A stretch of DNA of 64,000 bases. It comes from JAFLBI01 sp964616465. Lineage in GTDB: Bacteria > Bacteroidota > Bacteroidia > Chitinophagales > Chitinophagaceae. The translations under genes and the position numbers were made by a program. The stretch covers positions 1 to 64,000 of the forward strand of contig CAZTTO010000011.1 of NCBI GenBank assembly GCA_964616465.1. The letters are read 5' to 3'. Under the pieces are notes generated by a model that searched no databases, was not told where the DNA came from, and saw only the letters and a program-made list of their open reading frames with translations. Shown in pieces: positions 1 to 7,872 of the stretch. The stretch's first letter is position 1. Each line of letters begins with the position of its first letter.

Positions 1-292
1 AAGTCTTTGGTCTTTGGTAAAACCGGTCTTTGGTCCTTAGTCTTTGGTCTTTGGCGTTTTTGGAGTTCTAAAATTTGGCTCTGCTAAAGACTAAAGACCA
101 ACAGCTAAAGACTGACGTATTGAAGTCTTTGGTCTTTGGTAAAACCGGTCTTTAGTCCTTGGTCTTTGGTCTTTAGTAATTTCTGATTCCTTAAAACACG
201 AACTTAGCATAATCATTTGCACTAACTTATCTGAACAGACGATATAAAATTGACCATTTAAAAATACGAGATCATAAGTTGCTTCAATCCTC

Positions 293-510
293 TGATCCCG
301 AAGGGATCAAACATTCATAGCAGGTTTAGGTTCAAAAGAAATCGATCCCGAAGGGATCGCACATAAATTACTCAATGATTATTTGGAAAATCAATACGGA
401 AATAGATAGCATCCAACAATCATGTTTCGGCATTATAGAATGTTCGACCCCTTCAGGGTCGGAGGGTATGTGTGGTCTGTTTTCTATACATGTGTGACCC
501 CGTCGGGGTC
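293..510. repeat. Cluster of four short palindromes (GATCCC/GACCCC type)
   Basis: Seen directly: TGATCCC-GAA-GGGATCA at 293-309, CGATCCC-GAA-GGGATCG at 343-359, CGACCC-CTTCA-GGGTCG at 445-461 and GACCCC-GTC-GGGGTC at 496-510. All are 6-7 bp stems with 3-5 nt loops and share a GA(T/C)CCC arm. They are too short of U-runs to be intrinsic terminators. They look like REP-type intergenic palindromes; function unknown. Confidence 0.8.
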
Positions 511-542
511 TTTTCCGTTGAAAAAGAAGTGCGGCTTTGATT

Positions 543-682
543 ACCGACATTTATAGTCGGTGATCCTAAGTCGTGGGAACGTAATTTCACGAATCGCTTT
601 TCATTAAAATAAAAGCGTTGAAGGCATTTCGGTTATCTCGTTCATTTACAGCAGATACCGCATCGGGGTGCGGTATGACGGT
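543..682 (+). repeat. ACCGAC-hairpin intergenic element, copy A
   Basis: Begins with the hairpin ACCGAC-ATTTATA-GTCGGT (543-561), then the body TCGTGGGAACGTAAT, a CACGAA/CGCTTTTCA section, and ends at a CCGCATCGGGGTGCGG inverted repeat. The same order of blocks recurs near 6590-6712, 6774-6985 and, inverted, at 9960-10090. That defines a dispersed family of roughly 140 bp with no coding capacity. Confidence 0.75.
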
Positions 683-857
683 TTTGGAGGGGTGCGGGAC
701 GTTTTGGGGAGGGGTGCGGGATGATGCTTTTGGGGAGGGGTGCGGGATGATGACGGTGGAAAAAAAGGGCGGTCCCTGAGGCTCCCGAAGGGCCGTTTTT
801 GTAAGACCACACATAACAACTAAAATCCAAAGACCAGAAAAAAGCCTACGCCAGTTT

Positions 858-875
858 GTTCGTGAAGACACGAAC
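858..875. repeat. TTCGTG-AAGA-CACGAA hairpin, copy 1
   Basis: GTTCGTG-AAGA-CACGAAC is a perfect 7-bp stem with a 4-nt loop. It is preceded by AAAAAAGCCTACGCCAG. The same pair of blocks occurs near 10300-10335, 19537-19575 and 20578-20597, so the flanking AAAAAAGCCTAC box belongs to the element. Confidence 0.7.
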
Positions 876-959
876 GAAGGCATGGGGTCCAAAGGCCAAG
901 GACTAAAGACCAAAGACTAAAGGCTAAAGGCTAAAGACAAAAACCAACCCATTTCCCCC

Positions 960-967
960 TACTTTTG
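960..967 (+). promoter_or_regulatory. Putative -7 box before the polysaccharide operon
   Basis: TACTTTTG fits the Bacteroidota sigma-A -7 consensus TAnnTTTG. It lies 16 nt before the TTG start at 984 and just after the repeat island ends, so the operon promoter appears intact. No clear -33 TTTG was found at the right spacing. Confidence 0.5.
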
Positions 968-983
968 ACAAAACCTAACTCCC

Positions 984-1880
984 TTGTTGGTATCTATTAT
1001 TATTGTACACTATAACTGCTTACCTGATTTGGAAAGGTGTTTGAGCTCCATTCAAACACATGTTCCAATGCACAATAAGGAGGTAATGGTGGTGGATAAT
1101 AACAGTGTATCAAAGGAAGCCTGGCAGCATTTTGGTCGGCGCTTCTCTTTTGTTGAATTTATCCAATTAGAAGAAAACATTGGCTTTGGAAGGGCTAACC
1201 AATTTGCCATCAACCGCGCTAAAGGCAAGTATGTCTTCTTGCTAAATCCCGATACAGTGCTGGAATCGGATGTTTGTGCTGACTTTCTTGATTTCATGGA
1301 GCAGCCTGCTAACCAAATGGTAGGCTGTTGCGGTGGGGAGCTGTACAGTGCTTCTGGCAAACCAGTAACCTCGTATGGCAATTTCCCAACCCTGTTTTCG
1401 AGCTTTGCTTCTCTAGGATTTTACCTGCTCTTTAAATCGTATTACTACCAAAAACTCTCACTCGGCTCAGCAAACAGATACACTCAACCAACGCAGGTGG
1501 ACTATCTATCGGGTGCAGGCTGGTTTGCAAGGAAAGATGCGTTGGATAAGGTGGGCGGATTTGACCCGGCATTTTTCTTGTACTTTGAAGAAACAGAACT
1601 CGCATGGCGACTTCAACAAGCAGGGTATCAAAGTTGGATCCTTCCGCATATTCGCTTCCGCCACGAAGAAGGTGGTGCTAGTGGCTTTAATGAAGAAAGT
1701 TTTAACAAAATAGGCTATCAACACTATATCCATAGCCAACGCTTGTTTTACATAAAAACAAAGGGATTGTTGTTTGCAGGTATTGCCATCCCATTAAATT
1801 TTTTGTCGATGGTGTTGGCTATGGTATTAAAAGGAAAATGGCGAGAACTCTATTACCGTATGAAAGTTTGGTTCTCATAA
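984..1880 (+). CDS. Family 2 glycosyltransferase (rhamnosyltransferase-like)
   Basis: A 298-residue inverting GT-A glycosyltransferase that should add a sugar to a lipid-linked surface glycan at the inner face of the membrane. The N-terminal VSIIIVHYN strand is typical of GT2. ENIGFGRANQ (about 64-73) and the metal/nucleotide-binding NPDT (88-91) match the WbbL/rhamnosyltransferase subgroup, as does the GGFDPAFFLYFEETELAWRL block around residues 190-210. A hydrophobic stretch near 255-275 may hold it to the membrane. The start is TTG; I see no in-frame ATG that would keep the first beta strand. It is the first gene of a five-gene glycan cluster. Sugar specificity cannot be read from sequence. 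Confidence 0.9.
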   Translation: MLVSIIIVHYNCLPDLERCLSSIQTHVPMHNKEVMVVDNNSVSKEAWQHFGRRFSFVEFIQLEENIGFGRANQFAINRAKGKYVFLLNPDTVLESDVCADFLDFMEQPANQMVGCCGGELYSASGKPVTSYGNFPTLFSSFASLGFYLLFKSYYYQKLSLGSANRYTQPTQVDYLSGAGWFARKDALDKVGGFDPAFFLYFEETELAWRLQQAGYQSWILPHIRFRHEEGGASGFNEESFNKIGYQHYIHSQRLFYIKTKGLLFAGIAIPLNFLSMVLAMVLKGKWRELYYRMKVWFS

Positions 1881-1895
1881 TCGGTTGGAAGGCTG

Positions 1896-1902
1896 TATTT
1901 TG
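1896..1902 (+). promoter_or_regulatory. Putative -7 box 5 nt from the GT4 start
   Basis: TATTTTG is followed by GCAGC and then the ATG at 1908. It resembles TAnnTTTG with one base missing in the spacer and would give an almost leaderless transcript. An internal promoter is possible because the previous gene stops at 1880. Confidence 0.4.
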
Positions 1903-1907
1903 GCAGC

Positions 1908-3071
1908 ATGATTGAACAGATGCGCATTTTGTTGATTCACCAACCCTATCGAATTTATGGAGGGGAAGATCGGGTTTTTGAACAGGAGCGCGATGCCTTC
2001 ATAAGGGTCTTGGGAAAGGATCAGGTATGGACCTACGGTGCTGATGCAGCAAATACAACAACCTGGCAACTCCCCTTCCACTTATTCAACTCACAGTTAC
2101 ATTATAAAAAAGTATTCGATTTGGTAAAGGAACATCGAATTCAAATTGTACATGTTCACAATTTTTTTCCATGGCTCTCAACCTCCATTTTTCGCGCTGC
2201 TAAAGATGCAGGTGCTGCTGTTGTACACACGCTGCACAATTACAGAAGATGGTGCATAAAAGGGGAATTGTTTAGGACTGATACTGGTATCTGTGAAGCT
2301 TGTATTGAACAAAGGAACCGCAGACCTGCTATTCGGCATAGGTGCTATAGAAATTCAACCTTGCAATCAATAGCTGCTGCTTCTGCTTTTTACAAGTTTG
2401 AAGAGAGTGGCGATTGGGATGCTGTAGACAAGTTCATTGTATTAACCCGATTTCAAGAGGAATGGGTGCTGCAAAGAGGGATTCCGAAAGCGAAACTGGT
2501 TTTTAAGCCTAACTGGATTGAACCCTTTCCGGCTCAACCCATTGAAGCAAGAGATGGATGGATTTGGGTAGGACGATTAGAACCTTCTAAAGGAATTGAT
2601 CTGGCTTTGGATGCATTTCAACAAGTGCAAACAGCAACTACGCTTACCATAGTGGGCACTGGATCTTTAGAAGAGTCGCTTCGAAAGAAGTATTCCCATG
2701 ACGCTAGAATTCATTGGATGGGTGCAGTTTCTGCGCAAGAAGCTAGAAAGTTGATTGGTCAAGCTCGCTATTTATTGCAAACCTCTTTGTGGTATGAAAC
2801 CTTTGGACTCACCATATTGGAAGCCATGCAAATGGGCATTCCTGTGGTTGGGTTTTCTATTGGAACAAGAAAGGAATTGATTGAACATGGTAAAAATGGC
2901 TTTTTGTGCGCGCCCCATGAACTGGCAACAACTATTGAAATGGCAAGTGCTTATCCCCTTTACCATGAGCTTTCCCAAAATGCTGTTACTTTTGCAAGTA
3001 CCTATGAAACTGAACAGGTATTGGCCGATCAATTGATGCTTTATAGGTCTTTGATGAAAACATATGCTTAA
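1908..3071 (+). CDS. Family 4 glycosyltransferase (GT-B)
   Basis: A 387-residue retaining glycosyltransferase of the GT4/GT1 superfamily, expected in the cytoplasm or on the inner membrane surface. The N-terminal YGGEDRVFEQE segment (about 17-27) is the acceptor-side loop seen in family 4 enzymes. The C-terminal Rossmann half starts near 215 with WVGRLEPSKGIDLALDAF, and YETFGLTILEAMQMGIPVV (about 296-315) carries the E-x7-E nucleotide-sugar motif. The start could be ATG 1908 or the in-frame ATG 1920 (MRILLIH); the TATTTTGGCAGC box before 1908 favours the first. It overlaps the next gene by 8 bp. The exact donor is unknown. Confidence 0.9.
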   Translation: MIEQMRILLIHQPYRIYGGEDRVFEQERDAFIRVLGKDQVWTYGADAANTTTWQLPFHLFNSQLHYKKVFDLVKEHRIQIVHVHNFFPWLSTSIFRAAKDAGAAVVHTLHNYRRWCIKGELFRTDTGICEACIEQRNRRPAIRHRCYRNSTLQSIAAASAFYKFEESGDWDAVDKFIVLTRFQEEWVLQRGIPKAKLVFKPNWIEPFPAQPIEARDGWIWVGRLEPSKGIDLALDAFQQVQTATTLTIVGTGSLEESLRKKYSHDARIHWMGAVSAQEARKLIGQARYLLQTSLWYETFGLTILEAMQMGIPVVGFSIGTRKELIEHGKNGFLCAPHELATTIEMASAYPLYHELSQNAVTFASTYETEQVLADQLMLYRSLMKTYA

Positions 3072-3795
3072 ATCTCCGTTTCGTTATACATTCATTATCA
3101 GCTCTCCGCATGAACCTGAGGATCGTCTAAGTAATGTAGAGTTACTCCAACAACAAATTCCAAGAACCATTCTTCAGCCAGCTATTTTCCCGAACCAACA
3201 GAAAGTTCCTTTTCTAGAAAAACTGAGAAAGAAAAGTGGTGAGCGAACTGGGGTTACATTGAATGCCGGGGAAATTGGAGTGCTTTTGGCAAACAGGTGC
3301 ATATGGCGACAAATTGTACACTTGAAACCAAATGAGGAAGATATTTTTCTAATTCTTGAATCTGATAGCAAAATCAATAATTATCACGTATTTAGAGAAA
3401 AGGCAGGGCTTATGATGAAGGGCTATGACTTATTTTTTTTTGGAGGCTGGACTGGTAGAATGATGCTAAAGAGAAGTACCATTCAAGTATTTGACCCTCC
3501 TTTTAAAGTGGGCGACCCATATATCAAAACGGTCTGTAGTGGATATGGATATGCAATTAATTTACGAGCTGCTAAAACCTTGCTGCAATACACCAAGAAG
3601 ATTGCTTATCCAGTAGATGAATTTAAAAAATACCTACCTGCAAATCGACTGAAAATTGGAGGAGTTGTTCCTGAGTTGGTATCAGAACAACCGGGCACAA
3701 CTACTATTGGCCACCCAAACTACAAAGGCTTCCTGTTTCAATCTAAAATGTTTTTAGTGCACCTTCGTAATTCAATTGTATCTTATTTTTCATGA
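3064..3795 (+). CDS. Family 25 glycosyltransferase (LPS galactosyltransferase type)
   Basis: A 243-residue protein fitting the GT25 family (LPS beta-1,4-galactosyltransferases such as LgtB/Lex1). LNAGEIGVLLANRCIWRQIV (about 65-84) matches the family's LtxGExGC..SH...W block, LILESDSK (about 95-102) sits where the family has the metal-binding LEDD, and CSGYGYAINLRAAKTLL (about 157-173) plus YPVDEF match later family blocks. The acidic motif reads ESD instead of EDD, a mild deviation. It sits in an operon: 8-bp overlap with the GT4 gene and 4-bp ATGA overlap with the next gene. Role in the cluster is inferred; donor sugar unknown. Confidence 0.8.
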   Translation: MLKSPFRYTFIISSPHEPEDRLSNVELLQQQIPRTILQPAIFPNQQKVPFLEKLRKKSGERTGVTLNAGEIGVLLANRCIWRQIVHLKPNEEDIFLILESDSKINNYHVFREKAGLMMKGYDLFFFGGWTGRMMLKRSTIQVFDPPFKVGDPYIKTVCSGYGYAINLRAAKTLLQYTKKIAYPVDEFKKYLPANRLKIGGVVPELVSEQPGTTTIGHPNYKGFLFQSKMFLVHLRNSIVSYFS

Positions 3796-5045
3796 GTGTA
3801 TTGTTGCAACTATATGTTAGGCTGTTTATAGTGGTGTACGGATTGTATACATTTTTCAATCGTGGTGTAGCCTATACTTATCTTGCAGAGATTACCTGGC
3901 TATTAGGTATTGTATTAGTAGTTAGATATAGAAAACAACTCTATTTAGCACGCGATAAAAGCATGCTAATTTTACTAGTACTACTAGGTTTGAATTTGGT
4001 GTATATGGCACGGGGATTTTTGGAATATCCAGTTATGGAAGTCGTGCGTGATAGTTTCATGTTGAATTATGCTGGCTTTGTTGTGATAATAGCCCTGCTT
4101 AAACCTTTTCATAAACAAATATTATCGGGATTTGCTGTTGTTTATACTTGGTTTCCTTGGGTTGTAGGAGCTATTTTTTTGCTACGTGCTTGGAATCCTT
4201 ATTGGAATGAAGTTGCCCTATTTGGAGGCATTCCATTATTCGTTTATAAAAATGGAGATCTAGCCGTGCATTTGCTTATTAGTACTATTTTATTGTTGAC
4301 AGGAAAACTACAGTTGAAGCCTCGCATGTATGTGCTCCAACTAATTATAACTGCTTATCTTTTCTTATTAACTGCAACTTTTAATAGAGGTGGAATGCTT
4401 TCTTTTCTGGTAGGTATTTCTGTTTACTTTTATTATATCAGAAAAACAGATTTTGCCAAAAGCATCTTTCGCTATTTGCGATTAGCGCCTATTTTATTGT
4501 TAATTGCTGTTCCGTTGTATACTGCTACTAAAATTGAAGATAAAACACAAGGCAGAAATACAGGCTTGAAACAGTTGGAACAGAACTTTACCAGTATAGT
4601 AAACAGAAATATCGAGGGTGGACTCAACGACAATGTGCTATGGCGCTTGGCTTGGTGGGGAAAGATTATTGATTACACCATATTGGGACCGTATATTTTA
4701 CATGGAAAGGGTTTGGGAGTGAATCTTTCTGTAGATGATGATATTCCTATGGAAGACGATTCACTTCGTTCGCCACATAATTTCCATATGAACATATTAG
4801 CAAGATTTGGTTTGCCTATTGCTTTACTTTGGCTACTTTGGATCTACCTCATTTTTAAGCCGTTATTCAAAGAAGGCTTAACAACACAAAGACTTTTTTA
4901 TGCGTCAGCGATACTTGCTTTTTTGGTGAATGCAACTTTTGATGTGGCTTTAGAAGGGCCAATGGCTGCTATGCCATTTTGGATTTTCGTAGGCCTTTAT
5001 TTAGATGAAGGCGCTCATGAAAAATTACAAACAACTCTTTCATAA
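3792..5045 (+). CDS. O-antigen polymerase/ligase family membrane protein (Wzy-like)
   Basis: A 417-residue polytopic membrane protein with about 10-12 hydrophobic segments. TATFNRGGMLSFLVG (around 193-207) and SPHNFHMNILARFGLPIALLW (around 327-347) are the two marks of the O-antigen ligase (Wzy_C, PF04932) superfamily, where the His of the periplasmic loop is conserved. It should polymerise repeat units or transfer glycan to lipid A or a protein in the periplasm; sequence alone does not separate polymerase from ligase. The start overlaps the previous stop in ATGA, so translation is probably coupled. Followed after 9 bp by the flippase gene. Confidence 0.85.
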   Translation: MSVLLQLYVRLFIVVYGLYTFFNRGVAYTYLAEITWLLGIVLVVRYRKQLYLARDKSMLILLVLLGLNLVYMARGFLEYPVMEVVRDSFMLNYAGFVVIIALLKPFHKQILSGFAVVYTWFPWVVGAIFLLRAWNPYWNEVALFGGIPLFVYKNGDLAVHLLISTILLLTGKLQLKPRMYVLQLIITAYLFLLTATFNRGGMLSFLVGISVYFYYIRKTDFAKSIFRYLRLAPILLLIAVPLYTATKIEDKTQGRNTGLKQLEQNFTSIVNRNIEGGLNDNVLWRLAWWGKIIDYTILGPYILHGKGLGVNLSVDDDIPMEDDSLRSPHNFHMNILARFGLPIALLWLLWIYLIFKPLFKEGLTTQRLFYASAILAFLVNATFDVALEGPMAAMPFWIFVGLYLDEGAHEKLQTTLS

Positions 5046-5054
5046 GTACGTTTT

Positions 5055-6344
5055 TTGAAATCGATATTCAACCATATCATTCAGCAAATACAACCTCATG
5101 TTAGGTATATCTCTAACTTGGGATTTACGTTTGCATCGCAGGCTGTGAGTGCTTTATCCATCATCATTATAACGCCTGTTCTTTTACAATCGCTGGGCAA
5201 AGAGGACTTTGGGTGGTATGGGAGTTTATTGAATTTAATTACCATTTCAGCTGCAGTTGATTTGGGGATGAATGTTGGTTTACTTAGAAGAATTATTCAT
5301 GAACCCAATCGTTCTAAAACACTTATTAATACGCTGTTTTTCTTTTTTTTAGGTATGATAGTGGTTGCCATTCCTTTATTTGGATGGCTGTTTGAATGGG
5401 GTGTCTTTAAAACAAAATCATCACCTTGGCTTTCTTCTGTTTGTGTGAGCTTGCTCACTGGACAATTTATCCTTGCTTACTTATTCGATACGGTTATACA
5501 ATCGGTGAATAAAATTTATTTGGGTAAGCTAATTCGCATGATGAAACTAGTCATTGAAGTATTCGTTTGGATATGGCTAGCGTCTTATAAAAATGTGTTT
5601 TTATTATTGATGGGTAGCGCAGTGGTGAATACATTTTACATTGTGGGTTTGTACCTTGTTTCTATGAAACAAGTAAGCTTCAACATCTCAACTAAACTAT
5701 TTTCTTGGTCAACATTAAAAGATCATTTTTTTTATAGTCAATGGTATTTCTGGGGATTTGTTGCTACTATGTTGAATTTTAATGGTCAGATATTTTTGTT
5801 ATCTCAGGTTGCAGGAAATTCAGCTGTTTCGAATTACTTATTAGTCTTCCGATTTTTTGAGGTTATACGTATTGGTATGACCAACTTTACTACGGTTTTA
5901 TTTCCCCGTTTGGCTAGTATTCAGTACGAAGGGAATTGGAAACAGTTGAAACATATTTTCATTGCTACATGGCTAAGGGTTGCTGGCATTAGTCTGGTAT
6001 TTTTTGGACTCTTAGCATGGAAAGGACCTTGGTTATTTCAGTTATGGTCGAAAGTAAATGATCCAGAAGTGATGGAACTGTTTTTCTATTTTGGATTATT
6101 CATTTGGCTAATTGTTTTAGATAGTGTTGCAGCCATTTTTCTATCTGCATTAGGGATTCATAAAATTCAAACAATCATTGCAATTGGACAAGGAGCCATA
6201 TCGCTCACCCTTGCATACTTGCTCTTACCCAGCATGGGGTTAAAAGGGGTTGCTATAGCATCTTGCATTGCATTGGTTTCAACTAATTTCTTTTTTAATC
6301 CATGGTTTTTATGGAGAGAGATTAAGAGGAATGGAGGGAGGTGA
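5055..6344 (+). CDS. Oligosaccharide flippase (Wzx-like, MOP superfamily)
   Basis: A 429-residue membrane protein with about 12 hydrophobic segments. The N-terminal GFTFASQAVSALSIIIITPVLLQSLGKEDFGWYGSLLNLI is the usual start of polysaccharide-biosynthesis flippases, and DLGMNVGLLRRI matches the DLG block of Wzx proteins. Expected job: moving undecaprenyl-linked glycan units across the inner membrane for the adjacent polymerase. It starts with TTG (no in-frame ATG nearby fits). Last gene of the cluster; a repeat island begins right after its stop, which probably marks the operon end. Confidence 0.85.
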   Translation: MKSIFNHIIQQIQPHVRYISNLGFTFASQAVSALSIIIITPVLLQSLGKEDFGWYGSLLNLITISAAVDLGMNVGLLRRIIHEPNRSKTLINTLFFFFLGMIVVAIPLFGWLFEWGVFKTKSSPWLSSVCVSLLTGQFILAYLFDTVIQSVNKIYLGKLIRMMKLVIEVFVWIWLASYKNVFLLLMGSAVVNTFYIVGLYLVSMKQVSFNISTKLFSWSTLKDHFFYSQWYFWGFVATMLNFNGQIFLLSQVAGNSAVSNYLLVFRFFEVIRIGMTNFTTVLFPRLASIQYEGNWKQLKHIFIATWLRVAGISLVFFGLLAWKGPWLFQLWSKVNDPEVMELFFYFGLFIWLIVLDSVAAIFLSALGIHKIQTIIAIGQGAISLTLAYLLLPSMGLKGVAIASCIALVSTNFFFNPWFLWREIKRNGGR

Positions 6345-7085
6345 GGGAAGGTCTTTGTTAGAACCGGTCTTTGGTCTTTGGGTGTTGGTCTTTAGCAAAT
6401 CCGCTGATATAGATTGACACAAAACTTTCCTTTAATGCACCCCTTGAGAGCCTCTGGGTAAACCTTCGAGAGCCTCAGGGACCGCTTTTCGAGAGCCTCA
6501 GGGACCGCCTTTTTTTGTTCGTCATCCCGCACGTTCCCTGAGGCTCCCGAAGGGCGATGCGGGCTTTATTATTCGTCATCCCGCACCCCGATGCGGGATC
6601 TCTTGTCGTGGGAACGTAATCACACGAGCGCTTTTCACTAAAACTAAGCATTATAGGCTTTTCGTTTACCGCGTTCCTCAACAACGGATCCCGCATTAAA
6701 TGCGGGATGACGTTTTTGGGAGGGTTGCGTTCTTTTTCAACCGTCATCCCGCACCCCGATGCGGGCTTTAAGTACCGACATTTATCGTCGGTGATCTCTT
6801 GTCGTGGGAACGTTCTTTTTTATTCGTCATCCCGCACCCCGATGCGGGATCTCCTGTCGTGGGAACGTAATCACACGAGCGCTTTTCACTAAAACTAAGC
6901 ATTGTAGCCTTTTCGTTTACCGCGTTCATCAACAACGGATCCCGCATTGTCCTTCGACAAGCTCAGGAATCATGCGGGATGACGGTTTTGGAAGGATTGC
7001 GGGATGATGACTTTGTAAACGGTGCAGGATTATGAAATTACCAAAGACTTTAAAAACCAACCAAAGACCAAAGACTATTTCTTCC
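6345..7085. repeat. Intergenic repeat island 2
   Basis: No gene supported. It opens with a CTTTGGT tract containing GAACCGGTCTTTGG (6356-6400), which echoes 25-37 and 146-158. It continues with CGAGAGCCTCAGGGACCGC units (6468-6510), repeated GTCATCCCGCACCCCGATGC palindromes (around 6575, 6743, 6826), and copies of the ACCGAC-hairpin element (6590-6712; 6774-6985). One copy carries the widespread bacterial word CCTTCGACAAGCTCAGG (6951-6967). It ends in AAAGACCAAAGAC (7058-7074). The two element copies at 6774-6985 look nested, one interrupted by the next. Confidence 0.8.
6774..6985 (+). repeat. ACCGAC-hairpin intergenic element, copies C/D (nested)
   Basis: ACCGAC-ATTTATC-GTCGGT (6774-6792) is followed by TCGTGGGAACGT, then a fresh CATCCCGCACCCCGATGCGGG palindrome, then a second TCGTGGGAACGTAATCACACG body running to GATCCCGCA. 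The block before the hairpin, GCGGGCTTTAAGT, is shared with the inverted copy at 9960-10110, which helps place the element's left end. Confidence 0.75.
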
Positions 7086-7161
7086 AAAGTCGAACATCCC
7101 CCTCCTTTCTCTATATTCGTTTTACAATTAAAATGTATACGGCTAACTGCCAACAACAAAC

Positions 7162-7872
7162 ATGAAAAAAACAAACGGCCTGTTTAAAAGAATTCTCCGC
7201 ATATTTTATTGGATGCTGATAAGTTCAAGTATTTATCTAATTATCTGTACCTGGATCATGCCGCCTATAACCATCACCCAGATCGTGCAGGGGGTACAAT
7301 ACGGATTGAAGCGCGATTATATTTCATATGATGAAATGAGTAAGCACGTGAAGTTAGCTGCTATTGCAAGTGAAGACCAAGCTTTTACAGATCATCATGG
7401 ATTTGATTGGGAGGCTTTGAGAAAAAGCTTAGACCCTCAAAAACCTAGTAAGAAGAAAAAGAAATTACCACGAGGAGCAGGTGCTAGCACCATTTCGCAA
7501 CAGGTGGCAAAAAATGTGTTCTTATGGCAGGGATCTGGATTTACAAAATACCTGCGCAAGATTCCAGAGTTTTGGTTCACTGCGTGGATTGAGTTGGTTT
7601 GGGGAAAGGAGAGGATTCTAGAAGTGTATTTGAATTGTATTGAAATGGGTCCGGGTATATTTGGTATTGAAGCAGCAGCACAACATTATTTCAATAAGTC
7701 TGCTGCAAAACTTACGAAACAAGAAGCTGCGCAAATCATAGCCTGTTTACCCAATCCCAAAAAATATACGGTTGTTCCAATGAGCCGATTTGTAGGCTGG
7801 AAGAAAAATTGGATACTTCGACAAATGAATAATTTGGAAGATGATCCCGATATTCAAGAGCTCATTAAATGA
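7162..7872 (+). CDS. mtgA: Monofunctional peptidoglycan glycosyltransferase MtgA
   Basis: A 236-residue GT51 enzyme that polymerises lipid II into glycan strands at the periplasmic face. One N-terminal membrane anchor (about 13-36) is followed by the GT51 domain. The catalytic Glu lies in IASEDQAFTDHHGFDW (about 68-83). GAGASTISQQVAKN (about 105-118), KERILEVYLNCIEMGPGIFG (about 151-170) and AAAQHYFNKSAAKLTKQEAA are the other family blocks. No transpeptidase domain follows, so it is monofunctional. The stop lies 18 bp inside the convergent NadR-like gene. TATATTCG at 7112-7119 is a weak -7 box candidate. Confidence 0.95.
   Translation: MKKTNGLFKRILRIFYWMLISSSIYLIICTWIMPPITITQIVQGVQYGLKRDYISYDEMSKHVKLAAIASEDQAFTDHHGFDWEALRKSLDPQKPSKKKKKLPRGAGASTISQQVAKNVFLWQGSGFTKYLRKIPEFWFTAWIELVWGKERILEVYLNCIEMGPGIFGIEAAAQHYFNKSAAKLTKQEAAQIIACLPNPKKYTVVPMSRFVGWKKNWILRQMNNLEDDPDIQELIK

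Larger units (their letters stand above)
1..983. repeat. Intergenic repeat island 1
   Basis: No believable gene. The stretch is built from several repeat families. First come reiterated CTTTGGT/CTTTAGT tracts and their complement CTAAAGACCAAAGAC; the opening of the tract at 1 recurs at 123 (a 122-bp offset). Next come four small perfect or near-perfect palindromes (293-510). Then follows a copy of the ACCGAC-hairpin element (543 to about 682), G-rich reiterations of GGGGTGCGGGATGATG (about 690-760), a CCTGAGGCTCCCGAAGGGC unit (775-794), a TTCGTG hairpin (858-875), and another CTAAAGACCAAAGAC tract (895-945). Open frames in it only translate the repeats (runs of HPAP/PHPD) and are not genes. 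Confidence 0.85.

Noticed and set aside
587..913. 108-residue minus-strand open frame (and a 62-residue one inside it)
   Set aside because: It translates the repeat families (runs of HPSPK, PHPD) and has no start context or domain. Similar frames at 6475-6747, 6707-7007 and 10093-10350 were rejected for the same reason.
1052..1381. 109-residue minus-strand frame within the GT2 gene
   Set aside because: It is a shadow of the plus-strand gene, whose family motifs are clear. The many other antisense frames (for example 37271-37792, 28362-28694, 48703-49125) were treated the same way.
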